A DNA stretch of 19,057 nucleotides. Origin: an uncultured Bacilli bacterium. GTDB taxonomy: Bacteria; Bacillota_I; Bacilli_A; RF39; UBA660. The notes under the pieces are model-generated. The model was given only the letters and a program-made list of their open reading frames with translations, was not told where the DNA came from and ran no database searches. The translations under genes and the position numbers were made by a program. This document shows, piece after piece, positions 1 to 7,576 of this stretch. Each line of letters begins with the position of its first letter. Positions within the stretch are counted from its first letter, which is position 1. The stretch covers positions 1-19,057 of the forward strand of contig CALVIK010000063.1 in assembly GCA_944329545.1 (NCBI GenBank). The letters are read 5' to 3'.

Positions 1-537
1 CATATACACTTTCTTCCCACTCGCTCCAGTCTGGACCGTAGCTCCATTGGTTTCGTTTTCTCCCGTAGTGTCTGTATTTCCTGTAGGCCCTGTAGCTCCA
101 GTAGGTCCAGTAGCTCCAGTAGGTCCGGTAGCTCCGGTAGGTCCAGTAACACCTGTAGCTCCGGTAGGCCCAGTAACACCAGTGGCTCCGGTAGCACCAG
201 TGGCTCCAATAGCCCCTGTAGCTCCAGTTAATCCAGTAGGTCCAGTAGCTCCAGTCGGCCCTGTAGGCCCTTGCGGAATTGTTAAATTAAGCACTAAATT
301 TGGTGTAGTACCAGTAATTGAAGCTGCTGCAAAACTTCCAGGATTTCCAGTTGTTACAGTTCCAATAGTAATATTAGGTGTAGCCCCAGTTGGTCCCGTA
401 GGTCCAGTTGTTCCTGTTGGTCCTCCAGCTGGCCCAGTAGGTCCTGTTGGACCGGTAGCTCCTACTATATAACAGCACGCTGGCTTACATTTAGAATCTC
501 TTCTTATTTTTTGCATAGCTTTTTCGTATAAGTTCAT
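1..537 (-). CDS. Collagen-like (BclA/exosporium-type) surface protein, C-terminal part beyond window
   Basis: Reading the minus strand from ATG at 537 gives 179 open codons to the window edge. The start follows a near-perfect Shine-Dalgarno (GGAAGGAGGT, complement of 542-551). The N-terminus is short and basic with a Cys cluster (CKPACC, residues 17-22) and no signal peptide. It is followed by Gly-X-Thr triplets (GPTGPTGPAG), an interruption of about 45 residues containing the spaced phrases TIGTVTTG and LNLTIPQG, then a long GPTGAT/GATGVT tract. This layout is typical of Firmicutes collagen-like proteins related to exosporium BclA proteins, which form triple-helical filaments and are often glycosylated on Thr. 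The globular C-terminal domain is off the window. The sporulation gene sigG nearby fits a spore-coat role, but that link is inference. The long Pro-Val ORF on the opposite strand is only a shadow of these repeats. Confidence 0.85.
   Translation of the reverse strand, partial: MNLYEKAMQKIRRDSKCKPACCYIVGATGPTGPTGPAGGPTGTTGPTGPTGATPNITIGTVTTGNPGSFAAASITGTTPNLVLNLTIPQGPTGPTGATGPTGLTGATGAIGATGATGATGVTGPTGATGVTGPTGATGPTGATGPTGATGPTGNTDTTGENETNGATVQTGASGKKVYM
79..270 (-). repeat. Tandem Gly-X-Thr collagen triplets (9- and 18-bp DNA repeat units)
   Basis: On the plus strand the sequence is a run of near-copies of an 18-base unit of the type ggtccagtagctccagta; on the coding minus strand this is Gly-Pro-Thr-Gly-Ala-Thr. 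Third-base differences between units (cca/ccg, tcc/ccc) show that the amino acids are kept while the DNA drifts. A second, shorter triplet block lies at about 364-465. Such tracts expand and contract by slippage or recombination, so the copy number may differ between strains. Confidence 0.85.
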
Positions 538-574
538 AAATACCTCCTTCCTTAATATTTTATGTATTTTGTCA

Positions 575-603
575 AAGACAGTAAGCATTTATGCACATAT
601 AAT
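575..603 (+). promoter_or_regulatory. Probable sigma-A promoter of the sulfotransferase gene
   Basis: A perfect TATAAT at 598-603 is preceded, with a 17-base spacer, by AAGACA (575-580), which matches 4 of 6 bases of the -35 consensus. The gene start at 680 is about 70 bases downstream. In such AT-rich DNA a TATAAT alone is weak evidence, so the call rests on the spacing and on the divergent gene layout. Confidence 0.45.
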
Positions 604-679
604 TGTAATTTTTTATTCTTTTATTTATTATTACACAAAAATTTCACATATATATGAAATAATGCTAGTGGGTGAGATA

Positions 680-2380
680 ATGAAAAAAGAAAAAAATGTG
701 AAAAAAATTATTAAAATAATTGTTTTAATTATTTTGGGGCTTTTTATTATAACTGGTATTAGTTTTGGTGTATATAAGTTATATCAAAGTTACATCACGG
801 AAAAAGCAACTGACCGTGATTGGATAGCTTCTCATGTATCACTTAAAAATAGTAATGATATAGGCGAAAATGTTTTGACTGTTAGCAAAAACAAACATAT
901 AAGTATTTTTAATATGGATTATCAAGATGTTATTGATGATATGGTAAATAATAAATTGCAAAGTGCATTTTATGAATTTACGAATCCATTACTCATTTTA
1001 AATCCATATGGGACTAATACAACTGGTTTAAATATTTATTTTACAGGTACTGATGATTATGAATTAAAATATACAATTAGTGTTGATGATAAAAAAATAA
1101 AAGATTTTACGAAAACCGCTGTTAATCAAGGTGATAATGGTAATTATGCTTATCAAATAATTGGTTTAATTCCTGGTTATACTAATACTTTAAAGCTTGA
1201 ACTTATAGATGATGATAAAGTTGTAGAAAGTCAAAAAATAAAATTAAATATTCCAAAACTTGAATCGAATAAAGATATTTCTATTACTATTGATACAGAA
1301 GACGGTACAAGTAAAGAAAAATTGGCTGATGGCCTTTATACTTTCCTCGGTTGGGATAAAAATTATACTGCTAATACTTATTTGTATGATAACAACGGGA
1401 CTTTTAGAGCTGAACTTGTTTTAGATGGTTATCGTAGTGATAGAATTATTAATATTGATGATAATATTTTATATAGTAATTCTAAAAACAGTTTAATTTT
1501 AGTAAACCCTTTAGGTAAAATTGAAAAAACATATAAAATAGATGGTTATGAAATGCATCATGATTATATTTATGATGAAGATAATAATCGTTTGCTAATA
1601 CTAGCTAATAAACTTGGAACTGATACTATTGAAGATCATGTTATTGCTTTAAATTTGGAAAATGAAAAAATAACTGATTTAATTGATATGATGGATCTTT
1701 TACCAGAAATGTATGAAACGGCTGAAAGCCCTGAAGGTGGTAATACTTATGGTGGGGATGAATTAGATTGGGTTCATTTGAATAGCTTAAGTTTAGTTGA
1801 TAAAGATAATTTAGTTCTTTCATCACGCGAACTTAGTACAATTATCTATGTAGAAAATATTAATAAAAATCCCCAAATTAAATATTTGATAGCAGACGAA
1901 TCAATGTACGAAGATACTAGTTATCAAGATTTACTTTTAGAAAAAATTGGTGATTTTACTTCAAATGCCGGCCAGCACACTATTACTTATGAAAAAGGCA
2001 ATAATTTAAAAGATGGTCAGTATTATTTAGTAATGTTTGACAATAATTATTCGGCAAGCCGGACAAGACCATTTTTTGACTGGTCAAATTATGAAGGCAC
2101 TGGTGATTATAAAAATGGTGAAAAATCAATGTATTATAAATATTTAATTGATGAAAATGAAGGTACTTATGAGCTTGTAAAAACTATTGATTTAGATTAT
2201 TCGAGTATCGTTAGTAGTGTTCAAGACTTAGAAGAAGGTAACACTGTTGTTAGTAGCGGAATGTCTCATAGTTTTGCTGAATACGATAATAATGGTAAAT
2301 TAATTAGACATTTTGCTTATCCTGCCAAAAAATATTCATATCGTGTATTTAAATATGAATATGAAAATTGGTTTGAATAA
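680..2380 (+). CDS. assT: Aryl-sulfate sulfotransferase (PAPS-independent), membrane-anchored
   Basis: The 566-residue product is of the arylsulfotransferase (ASST) family, which moves a sulfuryl group from one phenolic sulfate ester to another phenol through a sulfo-histidine intermediate, outside the cytoplasm. ATG 680 is chosen because GGGTGAG lies just upstream; an open frame reaches back to 569 but has no ribosome site there. Residues 9-32 form a membrane segment after a basic start. By eye, the E. coli active-site residues His252, His356, Arg374 and His436 correspond to His293/294 (EMHHDY), His366 (DWVHLN), Arg383 (SSREL) and His433 (AGQHTI). Residues about 100-200 resemble the beta N-terminal domain of the family, followed by the propeller. 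The protein contains no cysteine, unlike the E. coli enzyme with its DsbL-made disulfide. It is probably transcribed alone, with a terminator right after the stop. Substrates could be gut phenol sulfates, but this cannot be read from sequence. Confidence 0.9.
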   Translation: MKKEKNVKKIIKIIVLIILGLFIITGISFGVYKLYQSYITEKATDRDWIASHVSLKNSNDIGENVLTVSKNKHISIFNMDYQDVIDDMVNNKLQSAFYEFTNPLLILNPYGTNTTGLNIYFTGTDDYELKYTISVDDKKIKDFTKTAVNQGDNGNYAYQIIGLIPGYTNTLKLELIDDDKVVESQKIKLNIPKLESNKDISITIDTEDGTSKEKLADGLYTFLGWDKNYTANTYLYDNNGTFRAELVLDGYRSDRIINIDDNILYSNSKNSLILVNPLGKIEKTYKIDGYEMHHDYIYDEDNNRLLILANKLGTDTIEDHVIALNLENEKITDLIDMMDLLPEMYETAESPEGGNTYGGDELDWVHLNSLSLVDKDNLVLSSRELSTIIYVENINKNPQIKYLIADESMYEDTSYQDLLLEKIGDFTSNAGQHTITYEKGNNLKDGQYYLVMFDNNYSASRTRPFFDWSNYEGTGDYKNGEKSMYYKYLIDENEGTYELVKTIDLDYSSIVSSVQDLEEGNTVVSSGMSHSFAEYDNNGKLIRHFAYPAKKYSYRVFKYEYENWFE

Positions 2381-2381
2381 T

Positions 2382-2406
2382 TCCTTAGTTTTTTAAGGAT
2401 TTTTTT
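2382..2406 (+). terminator. Rho-independent terminator after assT
   Basis: TCCTTA (2382-2387) pairs with TAAGGA (2394-2399) around a six-base loop and is followed by seven T residues. It starts one base after the assT stop codon. Confidence 0.75.
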
Positions 2407-2441
2407 ATTGGAAATTTGTTAAAAAATTTTGGCATAAACAT

Positions 2442-2470
2442 TTGAATTATGAATGATATTGTTGTATAAT
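2442..2470 (+). promoter_or_regulatory. Sigma-A promoter of the prepilin-type surface protein gene
   Basis: TTGAAT (2442-2447) and TATAAT (2465-2470) are separated by exactly 17 bases. The predicted transcript would start near 2477, only about a dozen bases ahead of the ATG at 2490. Confidence 0.7.
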
Positions 2471-2489
2471 ATTATTATGGTAAGGAAGA

Positions 2490-5075
2490 ATGGTGAAAGT
2501 TGTGAAAAAAGGATTTACACTTGTTGAATTATTGGCTGTTATTATTATACTGGCGGCGATAATGTTAATAATAATACCACTTATAACAAATAATGTTCAA
2601 AAGGGCACTGATGTAACAAATGCGCAAACTAAAGAAAATATAATATTGTCTTCAAGAAATTGGGGGGCAGATAATAAAAATTTGCTTCCAGAAGTTGACA
2701 AAAAAATATGTGTCAGTGTTAAAGCTTTAATGGACGGAGGCTATTTAAATTATTCTGAAGGCAAATATTTAGATGGCAGTGTAATTATTACCAATGAACA
2801 TGGTAATTATTATTATAGTTTAAAAGAAGGTGCTTGTGGTGAGGATGGTGTTGATGGCGAAGAAATATATAAAACCGTAACATTTGATTATAAAACTAAT
2901 GGTGGAACAACCGCTAATGTTACGCTAGAAGCTATTCCCGGAAGTAAAATAAATTTAAACAAAACTGGAAATAAAACTGGCTATCAATTTGTTGGCTGGA
3001 ATACCAATAAAAACGCTCATAATGGTTTTGAATCATATACAATGCCATCAGAAGATGTCACATTATATGCAATATATAAAAAGGAAGTAACTGCAACATT
3101 TGTATTACAAAAGCTAAAAGGTGCGGAAAATCTTGAAACAAGTAAAGCAACGAGCACCAAAGAAACATGCAAGCTATATAATAAAGATGCAAATTGTCAG
3201 GTAACGGCGCCTATTTTAACTAGTGTACCAGGAAGCAAAGTAATTGGTTGGAATAGTAAGAAAGATGCTACTACAGCTGAAATAGCAAGTGGAGCTTCAT
3301 TTAACCTAAGTAGTAATAAAACATATTATTCAATAATAGAAAAAACAGATACCTTGGCCCCTGAATGTACATTAAGTATAAATGGAAAACTTGGAAATAA
3401 TAATTGGTATATAGGTGATGTTAGTATCCATATGGAAACTAAGGACAATGGTGAAGCTGGAGTAAAACAATATGGACTTGTAAATTCGGCTAATGCGACT
3501 TATAACAATAGTACTGATAGAACTCATAAAACTGATGGAAAAAATATAACATATTATGGATATGTTCGCGATGGAGTTGGTAATACTAATAAATGTTCAA
3601 TATCATTTAAAAGAGATACAGTTAAGCCAGTAATTACAAGTGTAACAAATAGTAGTAATTCAAAGTGGACTAATAAAGATATTACAATAAATGCTAAAGC
3701 CAGTGATGCCACATCAGAAGTGAAACAAATTTACTATTATTATGGTAATGATGCAACGAGGCGTTCTAATTGGAAAACAGATACAAAGACAGCTGTAAGT
3801 GGAATTTTTTCTGCTGAGCAAAATAAAACAATATATGTAGTAGCTGAAGATAATGCTGGCCATGTATCGGAAGTAAAAAGCGCTGGCACTCTTATGATTG
3901 ATAAAACAGTACCAACATGTAAAATAACAGTAACTTCAGGAACTATAGGAGATAATAGTTGGTATACAAGTAATGTGGTTATGGGAATGACTACAAATGA
4001 TACCGGGGGAAGTGGTTTAACAGGATATGGTTTAGATGCTTTAGCACAAGCCACTTATAATTCTAAAACAACTTTAACGCATGCTGCGGATACAACCGGA
4101 AAGACATACTATGGTTATGTTAAAGATGCGGCTGGCAATACCAACAAGTGTTCAATTAAGGTAAAAAAAGATGCGACCGCGCCAACTTGCTCAATCAGTT
4201 TGTCTGGAGAAAAGGGAGAAAATGACTGGTATACAAGTGATGTTGGAGTTACATTATCTCGGAGTGATGCAACAAGTAAAGTAGCTAAATATGGTTTGAG
4301 AACAAGTTCTTCTACTACGGATTCTGGTAAATATAATTCAACCGCATCAGGGACGCGGAAAACAGATACTAGTGGGGTTACATATTATGGTTATGTTAAA
4401 GATAATGCGGGAAATACTAATAATTGTACTAAATGGTTTAAAAGAGATGCCACACCGCCATCTATAAGTTATACCTTAACAAAAGTTAGTGGTAATAATA
4501 ATGAAATTGAAAACGGTCCAGCTTATTCAGGTGGTGATGAATGGATAACTTCTAGAGTAAAAAGAAAAATAAATGTTTCTGATAATACTAGTAATATAAG
4601 TAAAGTGGAATATAGTTATGATAAACAGTCTTGGAATTTAGAAACTTATTATAACAATAATACTTATATTTATGATAATGTTAATGAAAATGCTTATTTT
4701 AGGGCTATTGATAAAGCCGGAAATATAAGTAAAGTAATTAATATTGCTATTAAAATAGATACAAGTTCGCCAACTACTTGGTGTGGCTTTAATAATAAAG
4801 TTGGCTCTTGTAATGCTTCCGATTCGCTTTCTGGAATAGAAAACTATTCTACGGCTGGAACAACTTATTACTATGCGGGCATAGGTGCTGGTTGTAGTTA
4901 TCCAGGACCACATCAAACGCAAATTAATTCTGAATGGAATGATGGTTATAATGCCGGCTTTGATTTTGTTTTCCATTGCGGTAGAGGATCAATAGTTAAT
5001 TTTGAATGTTCTGATGTTTGTGATAAAGCCGGTAATTGTAGTGGATGGTATCATTGCGGAAATTACTCATGGTAA
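2490..5075 (+). CDS. Prepilin-leader surface protein with InlB-type and Ig-like repeats
   Basis: This 861-residue protein opens with a class III (type IV prepilin) leader: KKG at 6-8, predicted cleavage before Phe9, Glu13 at mature position 5, and a hydrophobic helix to about residue 32. Residues 130-198 form an InlB B-repeat (Listeria-Bacteroides repeat, with GYQFVGWNT), and 199-285 a degenerate second copy (VIGWNSKKD). Ig-like repeats start at about 291, 380, 475, 565 and 656. Three of them carry a Cys near the start (P-x-C) and one near the end (TN-x-C), suggesting an internal disulfide. The last 95 residues hold eight Cys. The leader would need a prepilin peptidase, and none is in the window. 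Adhesin or pilus-tip function is inference. The start is uncertain: ATG 2490 has only AAGGAAG close by, whereas GTG 2502 lies behind GGTGA and would give the shorter leader MKKG. Confidence 0.75.
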   Translation: MVKVVKKGFTLVELLAVIIILAAIMLIIIPLITNNVQKGTDVTNAQTKENIILSSRNWGADNKNLLPEVDKKICVSVKALMDGGYLNYSEGKYLDGSVIITNEHGNYYYSLKEGACGEDGVDGEEIYKTVTFDYKTNGGTTANVTLEAIPGSKINLNKTGNKTGYQFVGWNTNKNAHNGFESYTMPSEDVTLYAIYKKEVTATFVLQKLKGAENLETSKATSTKETCKLYNKDANCQVTAPILTSVPGSKVIGWNSKKDATTAEIASGASFNLSSNKTYYSIIEKTDTLAPECTLSINGKLGNNNWYIGDVSIHMETKDNGEAGVKQYGLVNSANATYNNSTDRTHKTDGKNITYYGYVRDGVGNTNKCSISFKRDTVKPVITSVTNSSNSKWTNKDITINAKASDATSEVKQIYYYYGNDATRRSNWKTDTKTAVSGIFSAEQNKTIYVVAEDNAGHVSEVKSAGTLMIDKTVPTCKITVTSGTIGDNSWYTSNVVMGMTTNDTGGSGLTGYGLDALAQATYNSKTTLTHAADTTGKTYYGYVKDAAGNTNKCSIKVKKDATAPTCSISLSGEKGENDWYTSDVGVTLSRSDATSKVAKYGLRTSSSTTDSGKYNSTASGTRKTDTSGVTYYGYVKDNAGNTNNCTKWFKRDATPPSISYTLTKVSGNNNEIENGPAYSGGDEWITSRVKRKINVSDNTSNISKVEYSYDKQSWNLETYYNNNTYIYDNVNENAYFRAIDKAGNISKVINIAIKIDTSSPTTWCGFNNKVGSCNASDSLSGIENYSTAGTTYYYAGIGAGCSYPGPHQTQINSEWNDGYNAGFDFVFHCGRGSIVNFECSDVCDKAGNCSGWYHCGNYSW
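3360..4445 (+). repeat. Tandem Ig-like domain repeats in the surface protein (about 90-95 codons each)
   Basis: Four units begin at about 3360, 3627, 3912 and 4182. Units 1, 3 and 4 share a start of type P-x-C-x-I, a central WY-x-S-x-V and an end of type YYGYV-D-GNTN-C. DNA is still visibly similar (tattatggatatgttcgc, tactatggttatgttaaa, tattatggttatgttaaa). Unit 2 keeps the fold pattern but has lost the Cys pair. A fifth, more diverged unit follows from about 4455. Confidence 0.7.
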
Positions 5076-5089
5076 AGAAAGGGGAAAAT

Positions 5090-5866
5090 ATGCAAAAGAA
5101 ACGATTTGTTGGAGGTGTTTTTGTTGTTTTAGCGATTTTAATTCTTATAATTTTATTTGTTATTTGTTTAATTAATGTAAAAAATACTAACTTAAAAGAA
5201 CAGGCTACTGATAAAGTTAAGGAAATTGCTAATTTAGTTAAAAGTGGTGCTACTCAAAAAAAATTAGAAAAAGCGCTTGAAATAGATGAAATGGTGAAAA
5301 ATAATATAATGATTGGTCCTGATTCTTATGTCCGTGATAAATTAAACGAACAACTTATTTCGGCCAATAATTTATCTTCATATGTTTTAATTCAAGAACA
5401 ATGTAGTCATAATTTAGAAAAGATGATTAAAAATAATTTTGTTTATGACATTAAGGAAATTAATGTAAAAAATGAACAAGTATCTTTGATGATAGAATTT
5501 AAAACATATTATTATGGAACATATTTAATGGATTTATATGAATTACAAAAACAACTTTTACAAAAAGCTAATCTTGAAGAAAATGCAATAAATAATTATA
5601 AAGCAAAAATAAGAGGTATGCAAATACTTGATTCAAAATTAAAACAATATAAAAATGAAGAATCTATGACAAAAATTATTACTTATAGTTTTAAAAATGA
5701 TAGTGATAGAAAAAATGCTTTATCATCATTTGTCCTTGCTTTAGATGGTTTTCTTTATCAAAATGATACAGTTTCTGAATTTGATGAAAATCGAACTGCC
5801 CGAATTTCAACATATATAACAGAAGCTATTAATGATGGTATAATTAAATTCGATAGTTATTTATAA
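5090..5866 (+). CDS. Single-pass membrane protein of unknown function
   Basis: I do not recognise this 258-residue protein. It has a basic start (MQKKR), one hydrophobic helix at residues 7-28, and a long Lys/Glu-rich helical portion, with heptad-like stretches around 36-70 and 145-200. The tail is probably outside the cell if the N-terminus acts as an uncleaved signal anchor. ATG 5090 is chosen because AAAGGGGA lies just upstream; earlier in-frame starts overlap the previous gene and lack such a site. It begins 14 bases after the prepilin-type protein gene and shares its promoter and terminator. This suggests a partner in export, assembly or anchoring of that protein, which is inference from position only. 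It contains a single Cys (105). Confidence 0.7.
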   Translation: MQKKRFVGGVFVVLAILILIILFVICLINVKNTNLKEQATDKVKEIANLVKSGATQKKLEKALEIDEMVKNNIMIGPDSYVRDKLNEQLISANNLSSYVLIQEQCSHNLEKMIKNNFVYDIKEINVKNEQVSLMIEFKTYYYGTYLMDLYELQKQLLQKANLEENAINNYKAKIRGMQILDSKLKQYKNEESMTKIITYSFKNDSDRKNALSSFVLALDGFLYQNDTVSEFDENRTARISTYITEAINDGIIKFDSYL

Positions 5867-5882
5867 TTAATTACTGTGTAAG

Positions 5883-5908
5883 ACCCATTTTTATATTAAT
5901 GGGTTTTT
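5883..5908 (+). terminator. Rho-independent terminator
   Basis: ACCCATT (5883-5889) pairs with AATGGGT (5898-5904) around an eight-base loop, followed by four more T residues. It closes the two-gene surface-protein unit. The rest of the gap to 6055 is AT-rich with promoter-like elements and no other structure that I can see. Confidence 0.65.
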
Positions 5909-6007
5909 ATATTTAATAAATATAAAAAATAATAAATAGTTTTAACAAAAATAGTTACTTTTTGTATTATATATAGCCATATTTTTTTATTTTAATTATA
6001 ATATGAG

Positions 6008-6036
6008 TAGAAATAGTTTAAAAAATACGCTATAAT
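6008..6036 (+). promoter_or_regulatory. Probable sigma-A promoter of the yitT operon
   Basis: TATAAT at 6031-6036 has a weak -35 (TAGAAA, 6008-6013, 4 of 6) at 17 bases. Another TATAAT sits at 5997-6002 with TAGCCA 17 bases upstream, so there may be two tandem starts. The Shine-Dalgarno GAGGGTG follows at 6041. Confidence 0.45.
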
Positions 6037-6054
6037 TAAAGAGGGTGAATATTT

Positions 6055-6933
6055 ATGGAAAACAAAATACTTTTTATACTCAAACAAATCCCATCATTTA
6101 TTTTAATTACTTTAGGGGCGGTTATGGCGGCTGCCGCTTTAGAAATATTTTTAATTCCTAATTCCATTATTGATGGGGGACTTAATGGCGTTTCCATTAT
6201 TTTAAATAAAGTTTTTGGCGGCTCTTTAAGTTTATTTATCATTGTTTTAAATATTCCTTTTTTACTCATTGGTTGGAAACAACTAGGGAAAAAGTTTTTA
6301 ATTAAAGCAATATATGCTATGTTGACATTTTCTGTTTTGTTAGAAGTTTTTAGTACAACGCCAGAAGTTACTGACGATATTTTACTAGCGCTTGTTTATG
6401 GTGGCCTTCTTTTAGGTGTTGGTGTCGGTCTTGTTATTAAAGAGGGTGGCTGTTTAGATGGAACCGAAGCTGTTGCTATTACCATAAGTAAAAAAACAAA
6501 CTTGTCAGTGGGACAAATAGTTTTTATCTTTAATATTTTTATTTATGGTTCAGCTATTTTCGTTTTTGGAATTGACCGGGCGCTTTATTCTTTACTAATG
6601 TACTTTATTACTTTTAAAATTATCGATATTGTCTCTGAAGGTTTAGACCAAGCCAAAGCCGCAATTATTATTACAGATAAAGAAGAAACGATATCTAACG
6701 AAATTTTTAAAAGATTAGGGAGAACTGTTACAATAATCGAAGGGACGGGAAAAGTTTCTAACGCTAAAAAAGCTGTATTATATACTGTAATTACGAGACT
6801 AGAAATTCAGGAACTTCGGGATATTGTTCAAAATGCCGATACTTCTTCATTTGTAACAATATCTGATGTATCCGATATTATCGGTAATCATATAAAAAAA
6901 GTTCCGCTAAAACAAGAGGTTAAGGAAAGATAA
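6055..6933 (+). CDS. YitT family membrane protein (DUF161/DUF2179)
   Basis: The 292-residue protein has the YitT layout: five or six membrane helices (about 8-30, 43-66, 79-95, 104-125, 150-175, 180-196) and a soluble C-terminal domain (about 215-290) of the DUF2179 type. Recognisable family stretches include NSIIDGGLNGVS in the first loop and KEGGCLDGTEA around residue 135. The molecular function of YitT proteins is not settled; a transporter role is often supposed. The ATG sits seven bases after GAGGGTG. It heads an operon with the PAP2 phosphatase (1-base gap), the flavoprotein-rubredoxin and the 304-residue protein. Confidence 0.88.
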   Translation: MENKILFILKQIPSFILITLGAVMAAAALEIFLIPNSIIDGGLNGVSIILNKVFGGSLSLFIIVLNIPFLLIGWKQLGKKFLIKAIYAMLTFSVLLEVFSTTPEVTDDILLALVYGGLLLGVGVGLVIKEGGCLDGTEAVAITISKKTNLSVGQIVFIFNIFIYGSAIFVFGIDRALYSLLMYFITFKIIDIVSEGLDQAKAAIIITDKEETISNEIFKRLGRTVTIIEGTGKVSNAKKAVLYTVITRLEIQELRDIVQNADTSSFVTISDVSDIIGNHIKKVPLKQEVKER

Positions 6934-6934
6934 T

Positions 6935-7576
6935 ATGCAATTTATAAAAAAGAATATAATGTGGGTTTTATTTAGCCTAAGCATTTTAATTTTTGTATTA
7001 CTAGCTTTAGGTGTTTATTTTGATAAATTTCAAATTTTCGACATGACTATTTACAATTTGATTAGTAATTTGTCATTTCCGTTAGTAGATGGTTTTTGGC
7101 TTGTTACGACGACATTTGCAAGTCCCATATTTTTACTTTCTGTTTTAGCTGTTTTTTTAGTAGTTGTTCGTGATAAAAAATATGGCATTTTACTTTTTTT
7201 CAACACGATAAATATCTTTTTATTAAATCAAATATTAAAATTAATTTTTTCCAGGCCAAGACCGTTTGATTTAATGTTAATTGATGAAAGTGGTTATAGT
7301 TTTCCTAGTGGACATACAATGATTGCGTTAGCATTTTATGGTTTTTTAATTTATATAATTTGGCAGTTGAATTTAAATAAAAAAATAAAAAAAATTATAA
7401 CTACTGTTTTAATTATATTAATACCGTTAATAGGCCTTAGCCGAATATATTTAGGGGTTCATTATCCTAGTGATGTTTTAGGCGGTTTTATATTAGCATT
7501 AGCTTATTTAATAGTCTTTATTAAACTAGTTAAAAAATATGATGAAAGGAGAGATATAGATGAAAAAAGCTTATGA
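6935..7576 (+). CDS. PAP2-family membrane phosphatase
   Basis: All three motifs of the type 2 phosphatidic acid phosphatase superfamily are present: K-x6-RP (Lys102 to Arg109-Pro110), PSGH (124-127, with the His acting as general acid) and SR-x5-H-x3-D (Ser169-Arg170, His176, Asp180). His176 would be the nucleophile, in contact with Asp180. The 213 residues include about five or six membrane helices, as in bacterial undecaprenyl-pyrophosphate or phosphatidylglycerophosphate phosphatases of this class. The active site should face outward. The exact lipid substrate cannot be read from the sequence. The gene begins one base after yitT and overlaps the next gene by 17 bases, so translation is probably coupled. 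Confidence 0.88.
   Translation: MQFIKKNIMWVLFSLSILIFVLLALGVYFDKFQIFDMTIYNLISNLSFPLVDGFWLVTTTFASPIFLLSVLAVFLVVVRDKKYGILLFFNTINIFLLNQILKLIFSRPRPFDLMLIDESGYSFPSGHTMIALAFYGFLIYIIWQLNLNKKIKKIITTVLIILIPLIGLSRIYLGVHYPSDVLGGFILALAYLIVFIKLVKKYDERRDIDEKSL

Noticed and set aside
79..270. Short regular repeats that could suggest a CRISPR array
   Set aside because: The units are contiguous 9- and 18-base coding triplets without unique spacers and keep the reading frame of a collagen-like protein.
47..472. Plus-strand ORF of 141 residues rich in Pro, Val and Gly
   Set aside because: It has no ribosome site, and its Pro-Val-Ala-Pro pattern is exactly what the opposite strand of Gly-X-Thr codons gives. The minus-strand collagen-like frame has a strong Shine-Dalgarno and is open to the edge.
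570..575. Minus-strand TTGACA upstream of the collagen gene
   Set aside because: No acceptable -10 element lies 15-19 bases downstream; the corresponding position falls on the Shine-Dalgarno.
569..679. N-terminal extension of the sulfotransferase frame
   Set aside because: The extra 37 residues begin at a TTG with no ribosome site and overlap the predicted promoter; ATG 680 has GGGTGAG upstream and a normal signal-anchor start.
3740..4976. Minus-strand ORFs of 104 and 112 residues inside the surface protein gene
   Set aside because: They lie wholly within a well-supported coding frame with clear domain repeats, lack ribosome sites and do not resemble proteins.
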